Assembly: GCA_947491225.1 (NCBI GenBank)
Contig: CANLIE010000018.1
Coordinates: forward strand, 1 to 58,604
Length of the DNA stretch: 58,604 nucleotides
Source: an uncultured Cellulophaga sp.
Lineage (GTDB): Bacteria; Bacteroidota; Bacteroidia; Flavobacteriales; Flavobacteriaceae
Direction: 5' to 3'
Of this stretch, positions 16,635 to 25,158 are shown one piece after another (position 1 is the stretch's first letter; the number at the start of each line of letters is the position of its first letter). A program made the translations under genes and the position numbers. The notes under the pieces were generated by a model. It had not been told where the DNA came from. It did not search any database and saw nothing but the letters and a program-made list of their open reading frames with translations.

Positions 16635-17729
16635 CTATTTTAAAATTATAGTGTTTACGTTTCGTCTAATTGCTTTTCCATATCCTTTAGTATTATTTGT
16701 ACCTACTCTAATAATAAATTGAATTGGCTTAAACATACCTATATTCTTATGAATAGTAGATTTCCAAGGTTCTTCTTCTAATGTTTGGGATATTGTGTGG
16801 TTTTTAATATTATGCTCTGTGCATTTCAACAATACTTTTTGATACAGCAGACCAGCACTAATAGTAGATTCAATATCATTCCTTTTTGAGGTTATTACAA
16901 GAAATCCGCTTAAATTTTTTAGTTGTTTTCTAGTGTTTTTTATGCTAGTATTTATAAAGGATTTGTTTAATGCTGTTTTTTCGCTAAAAGAATTGTACCA
17001 AACAAATTTGGATATTTTGTTTAGCCCTAGCATTTCAGGGAATATACCGTCTCCCTTTTTATCTTTATCTTCTTTATTAAATCTAAGCCATTGTCCAAGT
17101 TCCGTTTGCATAGACACATTATTACTTTGTTGTATAAATGCCTCTATTTGTGCCTCACCAATAATTCTCCCTTGCCAAGAATCTTTTGAAAAATAAACTA
17201 AATTTTCTTTATCCAAATTAAGAATCTGATTCACTGTCCCATAAGAAATTTCATTAGAATCATAACTTGTTCTGTCTGTGTACCTTGATTGTATTATATC
17301 TAGAATATATTTATTTCTAAGCCCTTCATTTTCAGAAAAATGAATTTTAAACTGAGGATCACCAAAGTTCTCTTTGTCATAAATATGTTCAATATCCATA
17401 GACAGCCCCATACCATTACCTGCATACAATATTGTCTGAACAAAAGCTGATAATGATAATAACCATTCCCTGTTATTTGCATCAACACATAGCAATTTTC
17501 GAGAATTATCTCCTTTTACTATTATTGCATTTTCATCAAGTAAAACTTTCCAAGGTTGTGTATTGTGAGTACTAGGAGCTAAAACCCCATAGTTTAACAA
17601 TCGAATTATTTTTTCCATAATATTCTTTTCATAACAATTAATCCTTAACCCTTCCATTGCTTCAGACCAATTTACAAAGCACATTGACCCTAACCCAACA
17701 AAGCCTTTTATAAAATTTCGTCTTTCCAT
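16635..17729 (-). CDS. Nitroreductase-family (Acg-like) FMN-binding protein with twin-Arg-like N-terminus
   Basis: A 364-aa protein. The N-terminus MERRNFIKGFVGLGSMC resembles a Tat signal (RRxF followed by a hydrophobic stretch), so it may be exported folded with FMN. Residues 40-75 (LLNYGVLAPSTHNTQPWKV) are the FMN-phosphate loop typical of Acg-like nitroreductases. The C-terminal part (TISQTLEEEPW, PIQFIIRVG) also fits. Its promoter has a CRP/FNR-type site at 17812-17825, 22 nt before a TAAATTTG -7 element, so it is probably redox- or oxygen-regulated. Confidence 0.85.
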   Translation of the reverse strand: MERRNFIKGFVGLGSMCFVNWSEAMEGLRINCYEKNIMEKIIRLLNYGVLAPSTHNTQPWKVLLDENAIIVKGDNSRKLLCVDANNREWLLSLSAFVQTILYAGNGMGLSMDIEHIYDKENFGDPQFKIHFSENEGLRNKYILDIIQSRYTDRTSYDSNEISYGTVNQILNLDKENLVYFSKDSWQGRIIGEAQIEAFIQQSNNVSMQTELGQWLRFNKEDKDKKGDGIFPEMLGLNKISKFVWYNSFSEKTALNKSFINTSIKNTRKQLKNLSGFLVITSKRNDIESTISAGLLYQKVLLKCTEHNIKNHTISQTLEEEPWKSTIHKNIGMFKPIQFIIRVGTNNTKGYGKAIRRNVNTIILK

Positions 17730-17781
17730 ACTCTAACTTATTTGAATAATAATTGATCCTCATTAATCATAGACTACAAAA

Positions 17782-17825
17782 CAAATTTAGAAGTAAATGC
17801 TCTAGAAAGAAATGATATATATCAT
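17782..17825 (-). promoter_or_regulatory. CRP/FNR-type site and -7 element of the nitroreductase-like gene
   Basis: ATGATATATATCAT (17812-17825) is a perfect TGA-N6-TCA palindrome. A 22-nt spacer separates it from TAAATTTG (17782-17789). The same spacing recurs in front of the ferredoxin reductase gene (28402-28445) and the thioredoxin-like gene (44398-44441), fitting an activator at about -41. Confidence 0.65.
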
Positions 17826-17876
17826 CTTTAAATTAGAACAAAAATATGATCAATGGTCATTTTATTTGACCCACTT

Positions 17877-18116
17877 TCAACTAAAAAATGAATAATGAAT
17901 ATGGTCTGGCTCATAACCTACCTCTATAAAATATACCTCATAACGCTCCAAAATATCCAAACATATTTGCTTTAATCCTACTCCTATCTCATCTTTTATA
18001 ACTGATTGACTATGTTTAAATGGAAAACCAAATGATACATCAGAAGCGCTTTTGTTATGTATCTTGATAATGTGATCTCCCATAAATTGAAAATACACTT
18101 TCTGCCTAACCCCCAC
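17877..18116 (-). pseudogene. IS200-type transposase remnant
   Basis: An open frame of 79 codons whose second half matches IS200/TnpA Y1 transposases: LKQICLDILERYEVYFIEVG followed by DHIHY, the His-x-His metal site of HUH nucleases. The first half is scrambled. The frame stops right after the HUH site, so the catalytic-Tyr region is missing. It is a dead fragment. The 46-bp palindrome that begins 26 bp beyond it could be the element's old hairpin end. Confidence 0.7.
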
Positions 18117-18142
18117 CTAGAGGATCGACGAATTCTTTAGAT

Positions 18143-18188
18143 TAAAGGTAGTAAAAAAGTTGTATATACAACTTTTTTACTACCTTTA
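18143..18188. promoter_or_regulatory. 46-bp perfect palindrome in front of the MarR gene
   Basis: A perfect inverted repeat without a spacer, centred on TTGTATATACAA. It ends 4 bp before the preferred ATG of the MarR-family gene (18193). The core looks like a MarR-type operator. A transcript across it would fold into a 20+-bp hairpin next to the start codon. It may instead be the hairpin end of the adjacent IS200 remnant. The symmetry is certain; the role is open. Confidence 0.6.
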
Positions 18189-18192
18189 TCAG

Positions 18193-18612
18193 ATGATAAC
18201 TAAATTTCCTGTAGTAGAATCTTGTAACCCTTCCGTATGCATTTCAAGTAAAGTGATGAAATGCAACAGAATTGTTGGTTCAATTTTTAGAAAACATCTA
18301 AAAAAATTTAATCTTACTGATAGCCAATTAAGTACTCTATTCATTATAACCAAAGCTAAAAGCCCTACTCAAAAATTGCTAGCAGATATGTTATATATGG
18401 ATAAATCCACAGTGAATAGAAACTTAAAACGCTTAATAAAAAGTGAATATGTCATAAAATCCAACATCCATAATCTAAAAACTACGGAAAAAGGTTTAGT
18501 ATTATTAGAGGAAGTAATACCACATTGGGAAAATGCAATGGTAGAAATTAAGGATCTTTTAGGAAGCGAGGGAGAATTAGCCATAAATACAGTATTACAA
18601 AAATTAACTTAA
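18193..18612 (+). CDS. MarR-family transcriptional regulator
   Basis: About 139 residues from the preferred start MITKFPVVESCNPSVC. A longer frame from 18160 would begin inside the palindrome and add 11 hydrophobic residues, and I reject it. The winged helix-turn-helix lies in LSTLFIITKAKSPTQKLLAD and MLYMDKSTVNRNLKRLIKS. MarR dimers usually repress their own operon and respond to a phenolic or oxidant signal. The 46-bp palindrome at the start fits autoregulation. A membrane protein gene follows after 9 bp and is the likely target. Confidence 0.85.
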   Translation: MITKFPVVESCNPSVCISSKVMKCNRIVGSIFRKHLKKFNLTDSQLSTLFIITKAKSPTQKLLADMLYMDKSTVNRNLKRLIKSEYVIKSNIHNLKTTEKGLVLLEEVIPHWENAMVEIKDLLGSEGELAINTVLQKLT

Positions 18613-18621
18613 TATTAAAAT

Positions 18622-19329
18622 ATGATATTAAAATTTTCATACATTCTATTAACCATAATTGTACTGTTAATAATTATACGCATAGGTTTTAAAACAATTA
18701 ATAAAACATTTTCTAAAAAAAAGAAAATTACAAAAAAGAAAATTCAACTTATAACAGGATTACTTTTATGGCAAGCGTACATAATAGCAATTGGGATATC
18801 TAAGGTCTTAGAGACTTTTGAACTACCTCCAAGGCTGCCCCTATTTTTAATTTTACCTACTTTTTTATTTACAGGAATATTTCTGTATAAAAACAGAAAT
18901 AATACTTGGATTAAAAACATTTCACCAGAATCTTTAATTTATTTTCAAACCTTTAGGATTGCAGTTGAAACTATTTTTGTTTTTTCTGTTACTGCTGGAG
19001 TTTTAGTTAAAGATGTTACTATTGAAGGATATAACTATGATATGGTTTTGGCATTTACAGCTCCATTTATAGCATATTTAGTCTTTAAAAAGAAAAATTT
19101 ACCTGTAAGAATTGCTATTCTATGGAACTATCTTGGCTTAGTTATCTTAGCTTCTGTAATAGTTATTTTCATAACCAACATATATATGCCAGAATTGTAT
19201 GAAGAATCTAAAAGTTTAATGCCTTTGGAATTTACTAAATATCCTTACACATTAGTTGCTGGCTTTTTAATGCCTTCTGCTGTATTTTTTCACATACTAT
19301 CAATAATCCAACTATCTAAAAAAAAATAA
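18622..19329 (+). CDS. Uncharacterised seven-helix membrane protein in operon with MarR
   Basis: 235 residues with about seven hydrophobic segments and a Lys-rich loop (residues ~28-45). I do not recognise the family. The 9-bp gap to the MarR gene says they are co-transcribed and that MarR probably controls it. Conserved-looking parts are ISKVLETFELPPRLPLFLIL and the C-terminal MPLEFTKYPYTLVAGFLMPS. A transporter or membrane sensor is possible, but nothing in the sequence shows which. Confidence 0.7.
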   Translation: MILKFSYILLTIIVLLIIIRIGFKTINKTFSKKKKITKKKIQLITGLLLWQAYIIAIGISKVLETFELPPRLPLFLILPTFLFTGIFLYKNRNNTWIKNISPESLIYFQTFRIAVETIFVFSVTAGVLVKDVTIEGYNYDMVLAFTAPFIAYLVFKKKNLPVRIAILWNYLGLVILASVIVIFITNIYMPELYEESKSLMPLEFTKYPYTLVAGFLMPSAVFFHILSIIQLSKKK

Positions 19330-19407
19330 GATTTAGGGTTTTAACATCTGTTTACTATGGGTTGGCAAGGTATTTGCTATATTTATACTATATTTTATTG
19401 GAGTTTA

Positions 19408-20040
19408 ATGCGAATTACATCTATATTTTCTTTGTTATTACTTTTCCTTGCCTTACCAGTCTTTGCGCAAGAAATCAACCCTGTTATTCCTTTAAAAATT
19501 GAAGCGAAAAAAGAAACCCCCAAAGGATTGCCTAATCCTACTGTAATTCCTGAAACTAAAAAGAAACCTAACATTAATTTTTTAGATTCTATGATGAAGC
19601 CTAAAATAGATATGCGGCCAGATAATAGACTCGTAAAACCAGGGCGGGATGTAAAACTAAATCCTAGGCTAGGGTTTGAAGAAAAAAAAGATTCTAAATC
19701 ACATTTTGGCAATCAATATTTAGGTGATGTAAAAAGTAATGGTAACTTTATAGGGATTGTATGTCGAGATCATGAGTATGTAGATGGTGATCGTGTTAAA
19801 ATTTATGCCAATGGAGATGTAATTGAATACAATATGATGCTAGATGCAACTTTTAAAGGTGTTAACCTTACGCTTAAAAAAGGGTTTAACCAGATAGATT
19901 TTGAAGCATTAAACCAAGGAACATCTGGACCTAATACTGCACAGGTAAATATTTATGATGATAGCGGAAAATTAATTTCTTCAAAAAAATGGCTTCTTTC
20001 AACTGGTTCCAAGGCTACTATTATTGTAATTAAGGAATAG
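19408..20040 (+). CDS. Secreted protein of unknown function
   Basis: About 210 residues starting at MRITSIFSLLLLFLALPVFA, a clear signal peptide with a cut after AQE. An alternative ATG at 19357 would add 17 residues before it and spoil the signal. A Pro/Lys-rich linker (~25-90) is followed by a compact beta-rich domain (~105-210, with VKIYANGDVIEYNMML and AQVNIYDDSGKLISSKKW). It is likely periplasmic or cell-surface. I do not recognise the domain. It ends against the convergent helicase gene with no gap. Confidence 0.7.
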   Translation: MRITSIFSLLLLFLALPVFAQEINPVIPLKIEAKKETPKGLPNPTVIPETKKKPNINFLDSMMKPKIDMRPDNRLVKPGRDVKLNPRLGFEEKKDSKSHFGNQYLGDVKSNGNFIGIVCRDHEYVDGDRVKIYANGDVIEYNMMLDATFKGVNLTLKKGFNQIDFEALNQGTSGPNTAQVNIYDDSGKLISSKKWLLSTGSKATIIVIKE

Positions 20041-21723
20041 CTACTTGTTTATAAACGCCAATGCCAATTTTATATCATTATATTCCACTTTTCCTTTAAG
20101 ATCTTCAAAAATTAACTTAAGACTTATAGTTTTATCACTTTTCTGCTTCTTTTTGGCATTAGCAACATCCGTTATTAGTTTGTTGCTTGGCTTATAAAAA
20201 CTAAAGTCTTCTTCAGGATAATCTACACAGAGTTTTATTAAATGACCTGCAATGGTACCTGTTGATAATCCTCTTTGTTCAGCAATTTCTTCAAGGGTCA
20301 TTTTCTTTCTAAAATAATCTAAAGTAATATCATAAGTAGAATCTTTTTTTAGCTTTTTATCTCTAATTTTTTTTGCGTGCTTTTCAATGGCTTTTATATT
20401 GGTTAATCCTCCACAATCTACAACAAATTTAACAGCTTCTTCTTCTAACTCTTCTGCTGTATATTTTTGGTTTGCTTCATATGAAAGCTCTAAAAATCTT
20501 TTATCTGCTTTATGTGCTAAGCCATCTACTTGCAATGCCATTTCATTAAAACCAATGAGTTTTAAGTTTTTAATGTTTTTTAACCTAGAAAGTGCCACAT
20601 ATCCTTGGCCTTTTTCAAAAGTTTTGGATAGGTCTATAAGCGCCCCATCTAATGTCATTCCTTGGCATTTATGTATTGTAATTGCCCAAGCTAAACGTAA
20701 AGGAATTTGATCTAAACTAGCTAATACTTTGCCCGTATCATCCTGTATCCCCCAATTTTCTTGCTTTACAGTAATTTTCTTTCCTTGAACGGTTTCTACC
20801 ACAGGAAAACCATCCTCACTAAAGTCCTTAACCATACCTAGAGTACCATTTACATACCCCAATTCAGGATTATTGCGAACAAACATAACCTTGGTTTTCA
20901 ATTTTAATTCTAAATCTTCCTTAGCTAAAACTGATTTTTTTAAAGTTTCTACTAATTTTTTATTTCCTTTTGTAGATGCCTTAAACCTTTTTACTTTACC
21001 TTCTAGTTTCTTTAAATACTCATTATTAATTTGGTCTACATCATAATTATGCGTAAACAACTTAGTAGGTTCATTATTCTTACTAAACGTATTTTGCTCT
21101 GCTTTTTTTAGTGCATCTATACTTTCTTTAGATATTTTTCCTATTCTAATTTCATTTAAAATAGTATTTAAAATATCTTCATTAACCTGTCTGTACTGCT
21201 CAGTAAGATAACATACATTAAACTTAGCACTAACCCAAGCGTTAGACATAAAAGCAAATTTATCTTTATTTTTTTCATTAACATTACCTATAGGAGGTAA
21301 CTGAAAAAAATCGCCACAAACTACAACTTGTATTCCTCCAAAGGGTTCATCATTCTCTTTAAAGAATTGCAAAACAGTATCTACCATATCTAACTGTTTT
21401 TTATGCAGCATAGATATTTCATCAATAATTAAAATTTTAGCATTTTCTAAATGTTCCTTCAGGTATTTTTTCTCCTTCATAGAATTTAGATTGGCTCTAG
21501 TAAGTTGTTCTTTTATACCAAAACCAGCCCAAGAATGTATGGTCATTCCATTCATATGCGTAGCAGCAATACCTGTGGATGCGGTTATGGCCACAGGTAT
21601 TCTCCTTGATTTTAAATAGGATATGTATTGATTTAAAATGTATGTTTTTCCTGTGCCAGCTGATCCAGTTAGGAATACATTTTTACCAGATTTTAGTAAT
21701 GCTAATGCCTTGTCTTGTTGCAA
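20041..21723 (-). CDS. Pif1/RecD2-like superfamily 1 DNA helicase with C-terminal helix-turn-helix
   Basis: A 560-aa helicase. Walker A is GSAGTGKTYIL (about residues 18-28). ITASTGIAATHMNGMTIHSW is the Pif1 motif Ia region. Walker B is ILIIDEISML, and the Q-motif/III region is VVVCGDFFQLPP. Near residue 350, AWAITIHKCQGMTLDGA is motif V/VI. The C-terminal ~100 residues (LDYFRKKMTLEEIAEQRGLS) are the helicase-associated HTH domain common in Bacteroidota. It probably unwinds DNA at forks, R-loops or structured DNA. The start overlaps nothing. Confidence 0.9.
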   Translation of the reverse strand: MQQDKALALLKSGKNVFLTGSAGTGKTYILNQYISYLKSRRIPVAITASTGIAATHMNGMTIHSWAGFGIKEQLTRANLNSMKEKKYLKEHLENAKILIIDEISMLHKKQLDMVDTVLQFFKENDEPFGGIQVVVCGDFFQLPPIGNVNEKNKDKFAFMSNAWVSAKFNVCYLTEQYRQVNEDILNTILNEIRIGKISKESIDALKKAEQNTFSKNNEPTKLFTHNYDVDQINNEYLKKLEGKVKRFKASTKGNKKLVETLKKSVLAKEDLELKLKTKVMFVRNNPELGYVNGTLGMVKDFSEDGFPVVETVQGKKITVKQENWGIQDDTGKVLASLDQIPLRLAWAITIHKCQGMTLDGALIDLSKTFEKGQGYVALSRLKNIKNLKLIGFNEMALQVDGLAHKADKRFLELSYEANQKYTAEELEEEAVKFVVDCGGLTNIKAIEKHAKKIRDKKLKKDSTYDITLDYFRKKMTLEEIAEQRGLSTGTIAGHLIKLCVDYPEEDFSFYKPSNKLITDVANAKKKQKSDKTISLKLIFEDLKGKVEYNDIKLALAFINK

Positions 21724-21734
21724 TTTATATTAGG

Positions 21735-23915
21735 TTAATTTATTTCTCCTGGGTGGTATGTTTTTTTTGCCCGTAGTAAAACATCTTCTTTATAATAAGC
21801 AACATCTTTAAATTGCATATTTATATAAGGGTTTGTCTGATCATTAAAATGAGGTGAGGTAGGGTCTCCACTTTGCCCACCTGCTAAAATGGTCTTTGCT
21901 TTTACTTTTTCTCCAAACTCTACAGCAGCCACAAAACTATTACCACGAGTGCCATATATTTTTTTGGTATTGTTTGTATAACTTACTCCGTAAGCTGCCA
22001 AAGCTCCCCATCTCCCAGATGCAAAACCTACTGCTACGCTTGGTTTATCATCACTAAAAGCTTGTTTAATATCTCCGTTTAAGCGTTGGTACCTATTAAT
22101 TTCTCCCCAAGCAATATTCCAGGTTCCAAAATCTGACTCAAGCTTTTGTAATACTTCTTTGAAAATGGCCAAACGTTCACTTTTAGGAGATTTAGAACCA
22201 AAATATATCATAGCCTCCATATCACTCATTCTATACGGTCTTTGTCCTTTTCTACCATATAATGTTCCATAATAATGCGCTAAAGACATAGCAACTGATT
22301 CTTTTGAAGTCTTAAAGTCCCACTCACGTAAAATATCTATTGATTTCTTTACGTTTGGATCTTTATCACCATACGTATCATAAGCTTCTACTAATCCTGG
22401 TATTAATGCTTTAAAAGCAGGCAAATAAGGGTCATGTCCTAACTTTATAAGACTGTCTAACGTATATGCATTTTTATCCTTTAGCAAACCAATAGCATGT
22501 ACTCCTCTAAAATTTTCTTGATCCTTGGACATATATTTTGGATAATCTTTTCTTTTAGGACTAAACTCTAATGCGGCAGTATATGGTGTAGAATTGCAAT
22601 TTTGCACCCAGCCATTTTTAGGGTTTAGTAAAAGAATATTCTCATCTACAGTATGCAGTCCTTTCCAATCTGTTTTAGGGTTACTACCATCTACTGGCTT
22701 GGTATAATCAAAAACGGTATCACGTACTGGCACAAAATTACCATGAAAATAAGCAATGTTCCCTTCTGCATCTGCATAAACAGTATTGTTAGATGAGTTG
22801 GTTCTAATATCCATCATTTTCCTAAAACCCTTATAACCATCTTGCTTGGTTCTAATGTAGGATTGTTCTAACGCTTTTACGGGTTCCCACATCATAGCAG
22901 AAGCTGTCCACTTACCATCACTTTTATGGGTTATTGGACCATGATGTGTTCTATATGTTTTAAATGTTTTTTCTTTTAGGTTATTACCAGACTTATATTT
23001 AAGTGTCACTGAATCTTCAACCACATCCCTTAATTCTTCACCGTATTGGTATTTTAAATCCCCTTCTAAGTTCACAATATTTTCTTGAAACTCGTCCATT
23101 ACATCAGTATAAGTAGATGTATGCATCCACCCTGTTTTTTCATTAAATCCTTGGTATACAAAAAATTGTCCCCAAGTAACTGCACCATATGCATTAAGAC
23201 CTTCTTCACTTACAACGTGTACTTCTCCTCTAAAGAAAAAAGAAGTATGTGGATTTATAAGCAACATTGAATTTCCAGACTGCGTAAGATTTCCAGAAAT
23301 AGCAATACCGTTGGAGCCTTGAGGTTCTAATTCTGTCTTTTTTTCTTCAACTTTTAATTCTTCTGCTTGTGGAATCTCCATATTTCCTTCATAAAAATCT
23401 TTAATCTTATACGTAGAAATTCGTTCTATATCACCCCCAATAGATCCTTCACTAAAATACATAGGCATCCAGGGTTCAAATCTTGTTAACAACCTTGGTT
23501 TAACTTCTGGATGTGTATACAAATAATAATTAATCCCGTCTGCAAAGGCATTACACAACTCTTTTAACCACTTAGGACTCTTTTCATAATTGGCAATGGC
23601 TTCTTCCTGAGTCATAAATAATTTGGCACGTAAATCACTATACAAAGCCTCTTCACCTTCTACCTCAGCTAAACGACCAGTTGCCCATATGTAATTCTGT
23701 TCTACGCGGTTAAAATCGTCCTCACATTGTGCATAAAGCAATCCAAAAACTGCATCAGCATCAGTCTTTCCGTAAATGTGTGGCACACCAAAATCATCTC
23801 TAATTATGGTTGTATTATCTGCTTTAGATTCCCAACGTTCTAATTCACTATTCTTACTATTTTCCTTACAGCCTGTTATAGCTAGTAATAACAGACAAAA
23901 CAAACTAAGTCTCAT
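21735..23915 (-). CDS. Penicillin acylase family lipoprotein (Ntn hydrolase)
   Basis: 726 residues with a lipoprotein signal (LLLLAITGCKENS, Cys16). The alpha part (~30-205) contains DDFGVPHIYGKTDADAVFGL, typical of the family. The autoprocessing site and nucleophile are in EPQGSNGIAISG (Ser about 207), followed by the beta chain with LLINPHTSF and the Asn/Arg regions. Relatives cleave penicillins or acyl-homoserine lactones; the real substrate here is unknown. Lipidation puts it at the periplasmic or outer face. It follows a divergent stretch and seems to be a single gene. Confidence 0.88.
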   Translation of the reverse strand: MRLSLFCLLLLAITGCKENSKNSELERWESKADNTTIIRDDFGVPHIYGKTDADAVFGLLYAQCEDDFNRVEQNYIWATGRLAEVEGEEALYSDLRAKLFMTQEEAIANYEKSPKWLKELCNAFADGINYYLYTHPEVKPRLLTRFEPWMPMYFSEGSIGGDIERISTYKIKDFYEGNMEIPQAEELKVEEKKTELEPQGSNGIAISGNLTQSGNSMLLINPHTSFFFRGEVHVVSEEGLNAYGAVTWGQFFVYQGFNEKTGWMHTSTYTDVMDEFQENIVNLEGDLKYQYGEELRDVVEDSVTLKYKSGNNLKEKTFKTYRTHHGPITHKSDGKWTASAMMWEPVKALEQSYIRTKQDGYKGFRKMMDIRTNSSNNTVYADAEGNIAYFHGNFVPVRDTVFDYTKPVDGSNPKTDWKGLHTVDENILLLNPKNGWVQNCNSTPYTAALEFSPKRKDYPKYMSKDQENFRGVHAIGLLKDKNAYTLDSLIKLGHDPYLPAFKALIPGLVEAYDTYGDKDPNVKKSIDILREWDFKTSKESVAMSLAHYYGTLYGRKGQRPYRMSDMEAMIYFGSKSPKSERLAIFKEVLQKLESDFGTWNIAWGEINRYQRLNGDIKQAFSDDKPSVAVGFASGRWGALAAYGVSYTNNTKKIYGTRGNSFVAAVEFGEKVKAKTILAGGQSGDPTSPHFNDQTNPYINMQFKDVAYYKEDVLLRAKKTYHPGEIN

Positions 23916-23984
23916 ATAATTAGATTTATATTTTTTTGTGAAAATACTAGACTTCTTTTTTATATACTAATTTTAACTGAATTT

Positions 23985-25056
23985 TTACCAACTACCACTT
24001 GCGCCACCACCACCAGAACTACCGCCACCTCCTGAAAAACCACTTGAGGAACTGCTACTAGAAGAAGTTGATGAAGATGAGCTACTTGAACTTGTAACAA
24101 AAGAATACTTTCCTTTTGATGAAAAAGTTTTGGAGTAATACCTCTTATCACTCTTACAAAAGGAAAGTTTAAACTGTCCATTTTCATATAATACAACCTT
24201 TAGAATTGCAATTAAAATAGCAGTGACAAATAAGAGGACACTCAATATTATAGACCATTCTGGCCCTTCTATCAAAAAAACCAATTTATTTAAATCAAAC
24301 CCATTCAAAGCTAAAATTCCCATTGATGGTCCCAACACAAATATTAATGAAAACATAATTGAAAAAACAATGCTCCCTAATAATAAGATTGCTCTTAAAA
24401 CACTCAATTTTCCTATAAAAACACCTCTAAAAATTTCTATTAATGCTTTATAACCTTTCATAAACAAAAAGAGTCCTGCAATAACAAAAATTAAAATGAA
24501 CAATGTAAATATGAGTTTAAAAATCCAATCATTTTTATTTTCATTGGTGTCATCCGCTTCATTAAACTCTTCAATAGCTTTGGGGTCTTTCAAAAAATCA
24601 ATGATTTGATCCGTTGCTACATCAATCCCCTTAAAATATTTTTCTTCTTTAAATCTAGGAACCATTGTGTTCCGTATTACCCTAGAAGCTAGTGCATCTG
24701 TAATATATGACTCCAACCCCATACCGACTTCTATTCTAACTTCTCTATCATTCTTTGAAAATAGAATTAAAACCCCATTATCAACATCTTCTCTTCCTAA
24801 TTCATTTTTATTAAAAACTTCATAAGCGTAACTCTCTATGGTTTCCCCTTTTAAATCATTAATGGTTAGTACTACAATTTGATTGGTGGTTTCTTCCTCA
24901 AAAGCAGATAATTTATTACGCATAAACAACAACTCTGTTTCTGAAAAAACATTGGCATCATCTGTTACTATTTCTGTTAATTTAGGATATTCAGTTTGCG
25001 AAAAACAATTTATGCACAAACAAGACAAAAGTGAAAAGATAATTTTTTTTTAACAT
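23985..25056 (-). CDS. TPM-domain (YgcG-like) membrane protein; start depends on an A9 tract
   Basis: Residues after the signal form a TPM domain (VTDDANVFSETELLFMRNKL, VLTINDLKGETIESYAYEVF, NDREVRIEVGMGLE). Three to four membrane segments and a Ser/Gly-rich C-terminal tail follow, as in TPM proteins of the YgcG type. The uninterrupted frame begins only at a TTG (25026-25028) inside the signal peptide. An ATG at 25054-25056 is followed by nine As. With eight As the frame would read MLKKIIFSLLSCLCINCFSQ, a perfect signal peptide, and enter the TPM frame. With nine it ends after ~21 codons. So the gene is intact only if the tract is one base shorter in fact, by slippage or by phase variation. 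Confidence 0.8.
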
Positions 25057-25158
25057 AAGCTTATATATCCTTTGTTATTAAGTATTTCAATCTTTAAAGG
25101 TAAAAATTGAAATTTAATATTGATTTTAAAGTAACTTGCACTTTAACTTAAAATTGCA

